DNA of 15,116 nt from CAZNFR01 sp964572225 (GTDB lineage: Bacteria; Bacteroidota; Bacteroidia; Bacteroidales; GCA-2748055): positions 1 through 15,116 of the forward strand of contig CAZNFR010000084.1 in NCBI GenBank assembly GCA_964572225.1, read 5' to 3'. The position numbers and the translations under genes were made by a program. Below the pieces are notes generated by a model, which worked only from the letters and a program-made list of their open reading frames with translations, was not told the DNA's origin and searched no databases. Positions within the stretch are counted from its first letter, which is position 1. The number at the start of each line of letters is the position of its first letter. Below, in pieces: positions 6,882 through 15,069 of this stretch.

Positions 6882-7085
6882 TTAGTTTTCAATTACAAAT
6901 GAAATTTTTGTATTTACCGCATAAGAAACGATTTTTTGGTTTTCCACATTTGCATTCATCTCCTTGATGTATACGGATTTAATGTTTTTAACGGTTTTTG
7001 ACGCCTGTGCCACGGCATTTTCCGTAGCTTCACTAAATCCCTTGTCTGAGGTTGCAATTACTTCAATTACTTTAACTATGCTCAT
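6882..7085 (-). CDS. Dodecin family flavin-binding protein
   Basis: A 67-aa dodecin. The family pattern is clear: VKVIEVIATSDKGFSEATENAVAQASKT (strand and helix), KNIKSVYIKEMNANVEN (second strand) and KIVSYAVNTKISFVIEN (third strand). Dodecins assemble into hollow dodecamers that store or buffer flavins such as riboflavin and FMN in the cytoplasm. The tryptophan that stacks on the flavin in archaeal and many bacterial dodecins (the xRWxxV position) is replaced here by Ser (NIKSV), as seems usual in Bacteroidota members, so the ligand may be bound differently or not at all. It is the first gene of a two-gene leftward transcript with the 66-aa small protein. Confidence 0.88.
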   Translation of the reverse strand: MSIVKVIEVIATSDKGFSEATENAVAQASKTVKNIKSVYIKEMNANVENQKIVSYAVNTKISFVIEN

Positions 7086-7346
7086 AATTTTTGATTTTTT
7101 TGTCTTTTGATGGACTCATCATTAGACTAATATTATTCAGTTTGTGATTAATAGCACTGTGAATATTGTACCAAAACTTGAAAAGGAGGTATTTTCTTAA
7201 AGGATTACAAGGGTAATGGTCAGATAATCAAGTGGATGAAATTTTGCTGTCGGATTATCAGGCAATCCTGCTCAGGATCTTCTTTGATGAAGAAATATAC
7301 AAATTGAGGAGATTTTTACTCTCTGTTGAGTAAAGGGAGTAATAAA

Positions 7347-8849
7347 TTACCGGGGTCTCAGCTGATCGTAGCTAAACCTGTGTTCTTCGAGGGTGTTGCC
7401 TTTTTCGTCGATCAGTCGGAAAAGCAATACCGGATCTTCGTTTCGGGTATCGAATGTTAGTTCACCGAATGCAATGGTTTGGAATCCGGGGTAACCAAAG
7501 AGCTGATTGGAGGGGTCGTTGGCCATGGCGGGTGGTCCGGGTACTCCACCCAGGGTAGCGGCTTCGAACTCATAGAATGCAAATCCTGATTCCCGGGGTA
7601 TTTTCAATGCTCTGGCGCCATGGCGGTCGCCACTCAGGAGAATGACACCGGAAATTTTTTCTTTTTCAATATAGCTGAACAATTCCTCTCTCCCCAGGGT
7701 GTCCCAGGTGCCCCAGGAGTCTTTTCCGTTGGAGATGTCGTCGCTCCACATGGTTCCACTGCTGATCACTTTGAAGAGGGCGGTGGAATTGCGGAGGACT
7801 TTTTTGAGCCAATCCATCTGTTCAATTCCCAGGTAAGAGCCATACTGTCCTCGTTTTTCGTTGGTTCTGCAGGAGCGGGTATCGAGCATGATTATTTCTG
7901 CGGGGCCGAGCCGGGTGTTAAAATAGATGCCGGCCTTATCGTTTGGGGGATTGTTCCAGTGTTCCGACCATATTTCGCGGAGGGCTTTCCGGTCTTGTTC
8001 CGTGAACCCTTCCGGGATCCCGCTGAGGTCGTTGTTGAGGTAATCGTGATCGTCCCAGGTGGCGTACAGAGGTGCATTTGCGGCGAGCCTCGACCATGCG
8101 GGTGAGATATCTCTGAGAAGATAATCTGCATGGTGGAGGTTAAGGTGGTTCTCGCGGTCGTCGACGGCAATATCGCCCAGGAGAAGCATGGCTTCTGGTT
8201 TTCTGAATAGGATATGGTTAACCAGATTGGGATTATGGAGACCGATTTTATGGAAGCAGGAACCGAAAATTATACGGGTAAGATCGCGGTCTCCGGGAAG
8301 CCCGGTGGTTCGGAAGGACCCTTCAGCCAATAATTCTTCTCCTGAAGTGATATGGTACTGATAGGGGGTATTGCTTTGAAGGCTGTCGAAGCGGATCTTT
8401 TGCGGTTGACCGGGATGGTGAGGACTTATTGATCTGAAGTTTACGAGCTTGTTTTCCAGGAAGAGACGGATCTCCACGGGTGTGATGCCGGAGGTTCTGA
8501 GCCAGAGGCTGACACCCTGATGGTCCAGGTTGCCGAGCATGGGGCCGCCTATGATTTTCAGCTGATGATTGTTTGCGATTGCGGCAAGGACGGGTCGGGG
8601 ATCGCCCTGAAAACTGCTGTCGGCCAGGATGCGCCTGGAATCGATATAGAACTGCCGGATATTTTGGGGAGGGGGGATATAGCTATCCATGAGGCGGATA
8701 TCGATCTCTTCGTTTCCGACGTGGGCTTCCCGAAGGGTGAGGGTGTCTGCGGCCGGAATGAACTCAAAGGATTGACCAGCAACATTTGGTAAATTAAGGC
8801 ACCCGAATAGGGTCAAAACACAGATTGTATGCCATAGATACTTCTTCAT
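7347..8849 (-). CDS. Exported PhoD-like metallophosphatase
   Basis: A 500-aa protein of the PhoD-type alkaline phosphatase/phosphodiesterase family. I start it at 8849 because MKKYLWHTICVLTLFGCLNLPNVAG is a signal peptide; the frame stays open to 9056 but the extra 69 residues are not convincing (Met60 at 8879 is an alternative). LFGC at 14-17 is an imperfect lipobox, so lipidation is possible. In 500-aa numbering: an N-terminal beta-sandwich domain (about 95-185, LWLRTSG...FRTTGLPGDRDL), then the metallophosphatase core with GSCFH (196-200), LGDIAVDDR (224-232), WDDHDYLNND (265-274), LDTRS (322-326) and the metal-binding LSGDRHG (405-411). Such enzymes release phosphate from phosphodiesters or monoesters outside the cytoplasm with Fe/Ca or similar metals. 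The gene stands alone; the tracrRNA terminator lies upstream of it. Confidence 0.9.
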   Translation of the reverse strand: MKKYLWHTICVLTLFGCLNLPNVAGQSFEFIPAADTLTLREAHVGNEEIDIRLMDSYIPPPQNIRQFYIDSRRILADSSFQGDPRPVLAAIANNHQLKIIGGPMLGNLDHQGVSLWLRTSGITPVEIRLFLENKLVNFRSISPHHPGQPQKIRFDSLQSNTPYQYHITSGEELLAEGSFRTTGLPGDRDLTRIIFGSCFHKIGLHNPNLVNHILFRKPEAMLLLGDIAVDDRENHLNLHHADYLLRDISPAWSRLAANAPLYATWDDHDYLNNDLSGIPEGFTEQDRKALREIWSEHWNNPPNDKAGIYFNTRLGPAEIIMLDTRSCRTNEKRGQYGSYLGIEQMDWLKKVLRNSTALFKVISSGTMWSDDISNGKDSWGTWDTLGREELFSYIEKEKISGVILLSGDRHGARALKIPRESGFAFYEFEAATLGGVPGPPAMANDPSNQLFGYPGFQTIAFGELTFDTRNEDPVLLFRLIDEKGNTLEEHRFSYDQLRPR

Positions 8850-9057
8850 GGGGCTGTTTTTGATCTGAATCTTCCGCATCACCGAAGATAGCATTTTGAA
8901 TTTTAAATACCGGAATGGAGGATAATAATTATCAGATTGCGTTAGGCAGGTTTGGAATGAAAGCTGAAAAATGCCTGACAGGGTTGGAAAAATGCAGGTG
9001 ATTTTTTTGAAATATTGAAATGAATGCCTAATTTCATCTAAAGAACTAATAATCAAT

Positions 9058-9086
9058 AATAAAAAAGCCCCGCAGAAAGGCGAGGC
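9058..9086 (-). terminator. Rho-independent terminator of tracrRNA
   Basis: On the minus strand GCCTCGC (9086-9080) pairs with GCGGGGC (9073-9067) around a 6-nt loop, with one G-U wobble, and is followed by TTTTTTATT. No minus-strand protein gene lies upstream within cas9, so the terminated transcript must be the small RNA carrying the anti-repeat at 9141-9119. Confidence 0.92.
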
Positions 9087-9165
9087 GACTTGAATGTTTT
9101 CACAACGGAATAATCCTTATTGTGAATTGCTTCATTTGGTACAGCTAAACTACTAAATCCCCACT
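9061..9165 (-). ncRNA. tracrRNA of the type II-C CRISPR system
   Basis: The minus strand carries an anti-repeat at 9141-9119 (UACCAAAUGAAGCAAUUCACAAU) that pairs with the CRISPR repeat at the right end of the window: 14 continuous pairs with GUUGUGAAUUGCUU (one G-U), then four pairs after a bulged U and five more (UGGUA/UACCA) after a bulged C. It is followed by a short GGA-UUAU-UCC hairpin (nexus-like), an unpaired AC-rich linker with GUGAAAACAUUC, and a strong terminator hairpin with a U-tract ending near 9060. This order is the standard tracrRNA layout. The 5' end is uncertain; TTTATTTG at 9179-9172 resembles a -7 box (one mismatch) and would give about 105 nt. It is divergent from cas9 and needed for crRNA processing and Cas9 loading. 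Confidence 0.88.
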
Positions 9166-9179
9166 AAATATCAAATAAA

Positions 9180-12100
9180 ATGAAAAAAATTTTAGGCCTT
9201 GACCTGGGTACAAACTCAATTGGCTGGGCATTAATTGAACAGGATTTTGACAATAAATCCGGAAAAATCATTGATTGTGGATCCCGAATCATTCCAATGA
9301 GCCAGGATATCCTTGGAAAATTTGATTCCGGACAAAGTGTATCTCAAACGGCTGAACGAACCGGTTATCGAAGTGTAAGGAGACTCAGACAAAGACACCT
9401 GGTGAGAAGGGAACGATTACATCGTGTATTGAATATCATGGGATTCCTGCCTGAGCATTATGCATCAGCCATTGATTTTAAAGATAGAAAAGGTCAATTC
9501 AAGGATGATATTGAGGTGAAAATTAATTATCACCGAAATGAACAAGGTAGATTTAATTTTCTATTTCAAGGCTCATTTGAGGAGATGCTGAAAGATTTTC
9601 AAGTCAGTCAGCCTGATATTCTTACTTCCAATAAAGGAATACCTTACGACTGGACATTATACTATTTGAGAAATAAGGCCCTCAAGGAAAAAGTTTCAAA
9701 GCAGGAGCTGGCATGGATACTTCTGAATTTCAATCAGAAGCGAGGGTACTACCAATTGAGAGGTGAAGAGGAAGAGGAGAAGAAAGGAAAGGAAATTGAA
9801 TTTCTTGAGATAGGTGTCTCTAAGGTCGAAAAGGTTGAGGAGGAGAATTCCAGGGGAATGGCACTTTATGCTATTCAGCTTGAAAATGGCTGGACTTTTA
9901 ATAAACCGAGCAAGGATCCGGTAGACTGGCAGGGGAAAACCCGTGAATTTATCGTAACTACTGATGTGGATGAGGAGGGAAACCCCATAAAGGACAAGGA
10001 GGGGAATGTCAGAAGATCATTCAGATCTGTCGATTCTGAAAAGGACTGGATTGCGATTAAGAAAAAAACAGAAAACAAAATTGATGATTATGATACAGTT
10101 GGAGAATACATTTACAAAGCACTTTTAAAGAATCCATCTCAAAAGATCAGAGGAAAACTAATTCGGACGATTGAGCGAAAATTTTATAAAGAGGAATTAA
10201 GCAGGATACTCAGGTCACAAAAACGGTTTCATCCGGAGCTGCAGGATATGAATCTCTACACAGAATGTCTTGAGGAGCTTTACCCAAATAATCAGGCACA
10301 CAAAAATAACATAAGACAAAAAGGTTTTGAATATTTATTTATACAGGATATAATTTTTTTTCAGCGACCCCTGAAAAGTAAAAAATCTCTTATTGATGGA
10401 TGTAAATTTGAGACAAGGAGTTTTTTAAAGAATGGGGAAAGAGAATATGCCAAATTAAAGTGTACTCCACGATCCAATCCATATTTTCAGGAGTTTCGGA
10501 TTTGGGAGTTTATCTCTAACCTGAGGATCTTTGAACGAGAAGTCTTTATTGATGGTAAGCTAAAACACGATGTTGAAAGAACAGGCAATTTTATTGGGAA
10601 TGAAGAGGCCAGGGTAAAGTTATTTGACTTTTTATTCGAACGAAGGGAAATATCGCAGAAAATCCTATTGAAACATTTGAGTTTGAAAGAAAAAGAGTAT
10701 AAATGGAATTATGTAGAGGACAAATACTACCCATGCAATGAGACAAGAGCCATACTTATTTCGAAGCTGTCGGAAATACCTGGTCTGGATGTGTCGGAAT
10801 TCCTTTCGTTGGATAACACTTATAAACTGTGGCATCTGATTTATTCGGTCAAGGATAAAAAGGAGTATGAAAAGGCTATCCGTACGTTCGCAGAAAAACA
10901 TTCTTTGCCGGAGGAGGAGTTTTTCAATCTTTTCCAAAAAATGCCTCCTTTTGAGGAAAATTACTGTTCTTATTCAGAGAAAGCATTAAAAAAGCTTCTT
11001 CCATTGATAAGATTAGGTAAGTATTGGAAGCAGGAGAGAATTGATCCCGAAACTTTGCAAAGAATACAAAAGATTCTTGATGGGGAAGTTGATGAAAAAA
11101 TTGGGGAAAAAACAAGAGATAAGTCAATCCAGCTTCATGACATTAAAGATTTTAAAGGATTACCCCTCTGGCTTGCAAGTTATATTGTGTATGATAGACA
11201 TTCTGAGTCAGGCGAGGTAAGGTATTGGAAAAACCCGGAAGATATCAATCATTTCCTTATAAGTGACTTCAAACAGCATATGCTCAGAAATCCCATTGTG
11301 GAACAAATTGTAACCGAGACCTTAAGATTGGTCAGGGACATCTGGATTTATCATGGAGAAGGGAAGAAAGATTTTTTTAATGAAATCCATGTTGAACTAG
11401 GGAGAGAAATGAAGAATTCTGCGGACAAGAGGAAGTTTATGACACAAAAAAATATTGAAAATGAGAATACTAATCAGAGAATAAGAGAATTACTACTTGA
11501 ACTTAAGAATGACGGGGTTGCCGGTGTCAGGCCTTTTTCTCCTAATCAGCAGGAGATCCTTAAATTGTATGAGGAGGGTGTTTTTCTCAGCAATGAAAAC
11601 GTCAATGATGAAATAATTAAGATCAGGAAAAACACCCAACCCACACAATCTGAGATTAAGCGATACAAATTGTGGCTGGAACAGGGTTATATTTCCCCCT
11701 ATACCGGAAAAGTCATACAACTGAGCCGTTTATTTACGACCGATTATCAGATTGAACATATCATACCACAGTCCCGCTTTTTCGATGATGCCCTGAGCAA
11801 TAAGGTCATTTGTGAATCTGAGGTGAATGATTGGAAAGGAAATATGACTGCCATGGAGTTTATAATGAAGCATGGGGGTGAGAAGAGGCTACTATCAAAC
11901 GGGCACAATGTTAATATTTTGACTCAGATCGATTATCAGGAACATGTAAATAAATACTTCAGAGGAAATCGGGTCAAACTGAAAAAATTGCTTTCGGAAG
12001 ATATACCCGAATCATTTATTGAAAGGCAGATGAATGACAGTCGGTATATAAGCAAAATGGTAAAAGGCCTTTTGAGCAATGTAGTAAGAGAAGAAGGGGA

Positions 12101-13709
12101 AATTGAAGCAACTTCCAAGAACCTGCTTACGGTCAATGGGTCGATAACCTCAGAAATGAAGAAGGACTGGGGATTGAATGAGGTATGGAATTCAATTATC
12201 TTTCCACGATTTGAGAGGCTGAATGAAATGACCGGAAGCCAGGATTTTGGCCACTGGGTAAGCCAGAATGGCAAAAGGTATTTTCAGACAACCGTACCGG
12301 CCGAATTGCAAAGAGGGTTCAGTAAGAAGAGGATTGATCACCGTCATCACACCCTGGATGCCATTGTAATTGCCTCAGTAACCCGGGAGCATGTGAACTA
12401 CGTTACCTCGATTAATTCCCAAAGAGAAAACCATTCACTTGTTCGTAAGCTAAGAAGAACCGATCAATACAATGGCAGGGATATCCCACGTGAGTACCAT
12501 CATCCCTGGAAGGGATATACCCGGGAGGTTAAAGAAAATCTGGAAAAGGTGATCGTAAGTTTCAAACAAAACTTGAGGGTGATTAATAAATCTGTCAATC
12601 GCTATGAGAAATGGATAAGGGATGGGAACGGACAGATGAAGAAAAAACTTGTAAGTCAGGTAAAAGGAGATAACTGGGCTATTCGCAAACCATTGCACAA
12701 AGAGACTATTTATGGACGGGTAAATCTCAAACGCGTTAAATCAACTCCGGTTTCCTTGAATGCAGCAATTGAAAGCGCAGACCTTCTGGTTGATAAAAGA
12801 GCCAAGACTCTGATTATGGATAAACTTAAGGAGTTAGGTGATGTAAAAAAAGTTAAAAAGTACTTTAAGGAAAATCCCATCTCCAATGAGAATGGGCCAA
12901 TTATGAAATTTGATATTTATGAGGAGTTCATTGCCACGGCGGGCCGAGTGCAACTTGACGATAGCTTCAACAGAAAGAAGATCATGTCTGTTACCGATTC
13001 GGGAATCCGGAAAATACTGATAAAGCATCTTGATTCTTATTCCCGAATTAACGCCAAAGGCCATACTGAAGAACATCCGGAATTAGCTTTCTCTCAGGAA
13101 GGGGTTGAAGCGCTGAATGAGAAAATCGTTGAATTAAACGATGGAAAAAGTCATCAGCCTATCTATAAGGTAAGGATATTCGAGGAGGGTAATCGTTTTC
13201 CGGTTGGACAAAGCGGAAATAAGAAAGATAAATTTGTGGAAGCTGCAAAGGGAACCAACCTGTTTTTCGCGATTTATCAAAATGAAGAAGGCAATCGCCG
13301 GTATAGTTCCATACCCCTTTTCCAGGCGATCGAGAGACAAAAACAAGGATTGGATCTGGCAGAAGACACGATCTGGGATGATAAATCAGGCGATGAATAC
13401 CGGTTGCTATTTGTGCTATCCCCTAATGATTTGGTTTATGTTCCAACAGAGGATGAGGTATTTAACAAAAATCCTTTTAATGGGGACGAAATTGGTCCTG
13501 AACAGGTTAAAAGGATTTATAAGATGGTGAGCTGTACTGAGGCCAGAGCTTTTTTTATTTTACATGCAATTAGTAATTCCATCTTCAACAAATTTGAATT
13601 TACTTCTATGAATAAGATGGAAAGGTCACTAGACGGCCTTATGATTAAAGAGTCATGTGTTAAATTAGAAATAGACAGATTAGGAAAATGGGTAATGAAA
13701 CATGATTAA
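9180..13709 (+). CDS. cas9: CRISPR-associated endonuclease Cas9, type II-C
   Basis: A 1509-aa RNA-guided nuclease that cuts both DNA strands at sites matching a crRNA. Visible in order: RuvC-I with Asp8 (ILGLDLGTNSIGWA); arginine-rich bridge helix (58-84, RTGYRSVRRLRQRHLVRRER); REC lobe with NQKRGYYQLRGEEEE (185-199) and a strand-rich insertion to about 300 (LENGWTF, VDWQGKTREFIVTTD); RuvC-II with Glu739 (IHVELGRE); HNH with His860 (YQIEHIIPQS), Asn874 and Asn883; RuvC-III with His1057 and Asp1060 (DHRHHTLDA); then WED/PAM-interacting regions to the C-terminus. All nuclease residues are present, so it should be active. It is long for II-C (Neisseria/Campylobacter types are about 980-1100 aa) but fits the large Bacteroidota group. 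It overlaps cas1 by 8 nt. The gene is more AT-rich than the genes to its left. Confidence 0.98.
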   Translation: MKKILGLDLGTNSIGWALIEQDFDNKSGKIIDCGSRIIPMSQDILGKFDSGQSVSQTAERTGYRSVRRLRQRHLVRRERLHRVLNIMGFLPEHYASAIDFKDRKGQFKDDIEVKINYHRNEQGRFNFLFQGSFEEMLKDFQVSQPDILTSNKGIPYDWTLYYLRNKALKEKVSKQELAWILLNFNQKRGYYQLRGEEEEEKKGKEIEFLEIGVSKVEKVEEENSRGMALYAIQLENGWTFNKPSKDPVDWQGKTREFIVTTDVDEEGNPIKDKEGNVRRSFRSVDSEKDWIAIKKKTENKIDDYDTVGEYIYKALLKNPSQKIRGKLIRTIERKFYKEELSRILRSQKRFHPELQDMNLYTECLEELYPNNQAHKNNIRQKGFEYLFIQDIIFFQRPLKSKKSLIDGCKFETRSFLKNGEREYAKLKCTPRSNPYFQEFRIWEFISNLRIFEREVFIDGKLKHDVERTGNFIGNEEARVKLFDFLFERREISQKILLKHLSLKEKEYKWNYVEDKYYPCNETRAILISKLSEIPGLDVSEFLSLDNTYKLWHLIYSVKDKKEYEKAIRTFAEKHSLPEEEFFNLFQKMPPFEENYCSYSEKALKKLLPLIRLGKYWKQERIDPETLQRIQKILDGEVDEKIGEKTRDKSIQLHDIKDFKGLPLWLASYIVYDRHSESGEVRYWKNPEDINHFLISDFKQHMLRNPIVEQIVTETLRLVRDIWIYHGEGKKDFFNEIHVELGREMKNSADKRKFMTQKNIENENTNQRIRELLLELKNDGVAGVRPFSPNQQEILKLYEEGVFLSNENVNDEIIKIRKNTQPTQSEIKRYKLWLEQGYISPYTGKVIQLSRLFTTDYQIEHIIPQSRFFDDALSNKVICESEVNDWKGNMTAMEFIMKHGGEKRLLSNGHNVNILTQIDYQEHVNKYFRGNRVKLKKLLSEDIPESFIERQMNDSRYISKMVKGLLSNVVREEGEIEATSKNLLTVNGSITSEMKKDWGLNEVWNSIIFPRFERLNEMTGSQDFGHWVSQNGKRYFQTTVPAELQRGFSKKRIDHRHHTLDAIVIASVTREHVNYVTSINSQRENHSLVRKLRRTDQYNGRDIPREYHHPWKGYTREVKENLEKVIVSFKQNLRVINKSVNRYEKWIRDGNGQMKKKLVSQVKGDNWAIRKPLHKETIYGRVNLKRVKSTPVSLNAAIESADLLVDKRAKTLIMDKLKELGDVKKVKKYFKENPISNENGPIMKFDIYEEFIATAGRVQLDDSFNRKKIMSVTDSGIRKILIKHLDSYSRINAKGHTEEHPELAFSQEGVEALNEKIVELNDGKSHQPIYKVRIFEEGNRFPVGQSGNKKDKFVEAAKGTNLFFAIYQNEEGNRRYSSIPLFQAIERQKQGLDLAEDTIWDDKSGDEYRLLFVLSPNDLVYVPTEDEVFNKNPFNGDEIGPEQVKRIYKMVSCTEARAFFILHAISNSIFNKFEFTSMNKMERSLDGLMIKESCVKLEIDRLGKWVMKHD

Positions 13710-14610
13710 AAAAACCTTGTATTTCGGAAATCCCTGCTCCCTTTCAAAAATAAATTCTCAGTTGAAGATTTGCAGGGAAGAAAGTCAGGATGTGACTATC
13801 CCCATTGAAGACATCGGGGTTATGATTCTTGATCATATGCAAATACGTTTGAGTCATGCTCTTCTAATGGCCCTGATGGATAACAATGTTGCTGTAATTT
13901 CATGCAATGGCAGACACCTACCTGAGGGATTGATGTTACCCATGACTGGTCACCATGCTTTCACGGAAAAGGTAAATGTACAGGTGAATATTTCTGAACC
14001 TCTAAGGAAAAACCTATGGCAACAAACCGTTATTGCCAAGATAAAGAACCAGGCTACACACCTGAATCTTTATAACCTTAACCATGAGCCATTGCTGTAT
14101 TTTGCCGGTAAAGTTAAAAGTGGGGATGCTGAAAATATGGAAGGAAGGGCAGCCCATGTCTATTGGCAGACTTTATTCTCGCACTTGAAAGAGTTTAAGC
14201 GAGGAAGATATGAAGAACCACCAAACAATCTTTTAAACTATGGATATGCAATATTGAGGGCCGTCATTGCACGTTCCTTGGTTGGTTCAGGTTTAATGAC
14301 TTTTATGGGAATTCACCATCGGAATAAATACAATCCTTATGTTCTGGCGGATGATATTATGGAACCTTTTCGACCGTTCGTCGACCAGGTTGTCCTTGAA
14401 ATTATGGAAGTAGAGGAGGAAATAGATGAATTGACACCGGCATTGAAAAAAAGGTTATTGGTAATTCCGGCAATGGATGTGGGAATTGACGGAATGAGTA
14501 GTCCATTGATGGTAGCTGCCAAAAGAACGACAGCCTCTTTATTGCGATGCATGGAAGGGGAGGACAGAAAGGTAATTTATCCTGTGTTTTTGAATAGAAA
14601 AAGCAATTAA
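13702..14610 (+). CDS. cas1: CRISPR integrase Cas1, type II
   Basis: A 302-aa Cas1, normal length for type II. With Cas2 it captures prespacers and integrates them at the array end. The metal-binding residues are visible: Glu147 in the NMEGRAAHVYW helix, His205/His206 in GIHHRNKYNPYVLADD, and Asp218 and Glu221 in DIMEPFRP. The N-terminal beta domain (residues 1-90) with VTIPIEDIGVMILD and ALLMALMDNNVAVISCNGRHLPEG is typical of the family. The start ATGATTAA overlaps the cas9 stop by 8 nt, and cas2 follows after 6 nt, so the three genes are one translationally coupled operon. Confidence 0.98.
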   Translation: MIKKTLYFGNPCSLSKINSQLKICREESQDVTIPIEDIGVMILDHMQIRLSHALLMALMDNNVAVISCNGRHLPEGLMLPMTGHHAFTEKVNVQVNISEPLRKNLWQQTVIAKIKNQATHLNLYNLNHEPLLYFAGKVKSGDAENMEGRAAHVYWQTLFSHLKEFKRGRYEEPPNNLLNYGYAILRAVIARSLVGSGLMTFMGIHHRNKYNPYVLADDIMEPFRPFVDQVVLEIMEVEEEIDELTPALKKRLLVIPAMDVGIDGMSSPLMVAAKRTTASLLRCMEGEDRKVIYPVFLNRKSN

Positions 14611-14616
14611 ATAACT

Positions 14617-14958
14617 ATGTCGGAATTAAGCCGGCTAAATCAGTACCGAGTTTTGTGGGTCATAGTATTTTTTGATTTACCGACTGAAACCAAGAAGGAC
14701 CGGAAGAATTATTCACGTTTCAGGAAACGGCTGATGCAGGATGGTTTTACCATGATACAGTATTCCATTTATTCCCGACATTGCAACAGTCGGGAAAACT
14801 CTGAAGTTCATATGAACCGGGTTCGATCCATTCTTCCGCCAAAGGGAGAAGTAATCATGTTTACACTTACCGACAAACAATTTGGATTAATGGAAATCTT
14901 CCGTGGTCCGGAGGAGGCAGAGCGACCGGATACTCCGCAACAACTGGAACTTTTTTGA
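14617..14958 (+). CDS. cas2: CRISPR-associated Cas2
   Basis: A 113-aa Cas2 that bridges Cas1 dimers in the spacer-integration complex. The first strand ends in the family Asp (Asp20 in WVIVFFDLPTET); RFRKRLMQDGFTMIQYSIYSRHC is the conserved helix-strand of the ferredoxin-like fold, and KGEVIMFTLTDKQFGLMEIF the last strands. After residue 96 there is a charged, Pro/Glu-rich, probably disordered tail (GPEEAERPDTPQ) ending in QLELF at 109-113, which matches the sliding-clamp-binding consensus. It is the last cas gene; a bidirectional terminator starts 12 nt after its stop. No csn2 or cas4 follows, which fits subtype II-C. Confidence 0.97.
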   Translation: MSELSRLNQYRVLWVIVFFDLPTETKKDRKNYSRFRKRLMQDGFTMIQYSIYSRHCNSRENSEVHMNRVRSILPPKGEVIMFTLTDKQFGLMEIFRGPEEAERPDTPQQLELF

Positions 14959-14967
14959 TTGGAAACG

Positions 14968-15003
14968 AAAAAACCGCAGTTCAATTCTTAAGCTGCGGTT
15001 TTC
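14968..15003. terminator. Bidirectional terminator between cas2 and CRISPR array
   Basis: AAAACCGCAG (14970-14979) and CTGCGGTTTT (14993-15002) form a perfect 10-bp stem with a 13-nt loop. The plus strand ends in TTTTC, and the minus strand ends in CGGTTTTTTCG, so it can stop both the cas operon and a leftward array transcript. Confidence 0.88.
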
Positions 15004-15069
15004 AGATACAGTTTTTTCAACCTGTTTCAGTGTCTAATGAGTTGTAAATCAAATTTTTGATCCCTGTAA

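Noticed and set aside
7315..7334. Inverted repeat TTTACTC/GAGTAAA after phoD
   Set aside because: AT-rich 7-bp stem without a T-tract on the minus strand; too weak to call a terminator.
7620..8105. 161-codon plus-strand open frame
   Set aside because: Lies antisense inside the PhoD metal-binding core; composition mirrors that gene.
9172..9179. Minus-strand TTTATTTG as the tracrRNA promoter
   Set aside because: One mismatch in the -7 box but no TTTG at 19-21 nt upstream; used only as a hint for the 5' end, not listed as a promoter.
15020..15050. Possible second, degenerate CRISPR repeat (CCTGTTTCAGTGT resembling the CCCTGTAACACTGT near the repeat)
   Set aside because: No GTTGTGAATTGC-like start at the expected spacing; the resemblance is limited to about a dozen bases.
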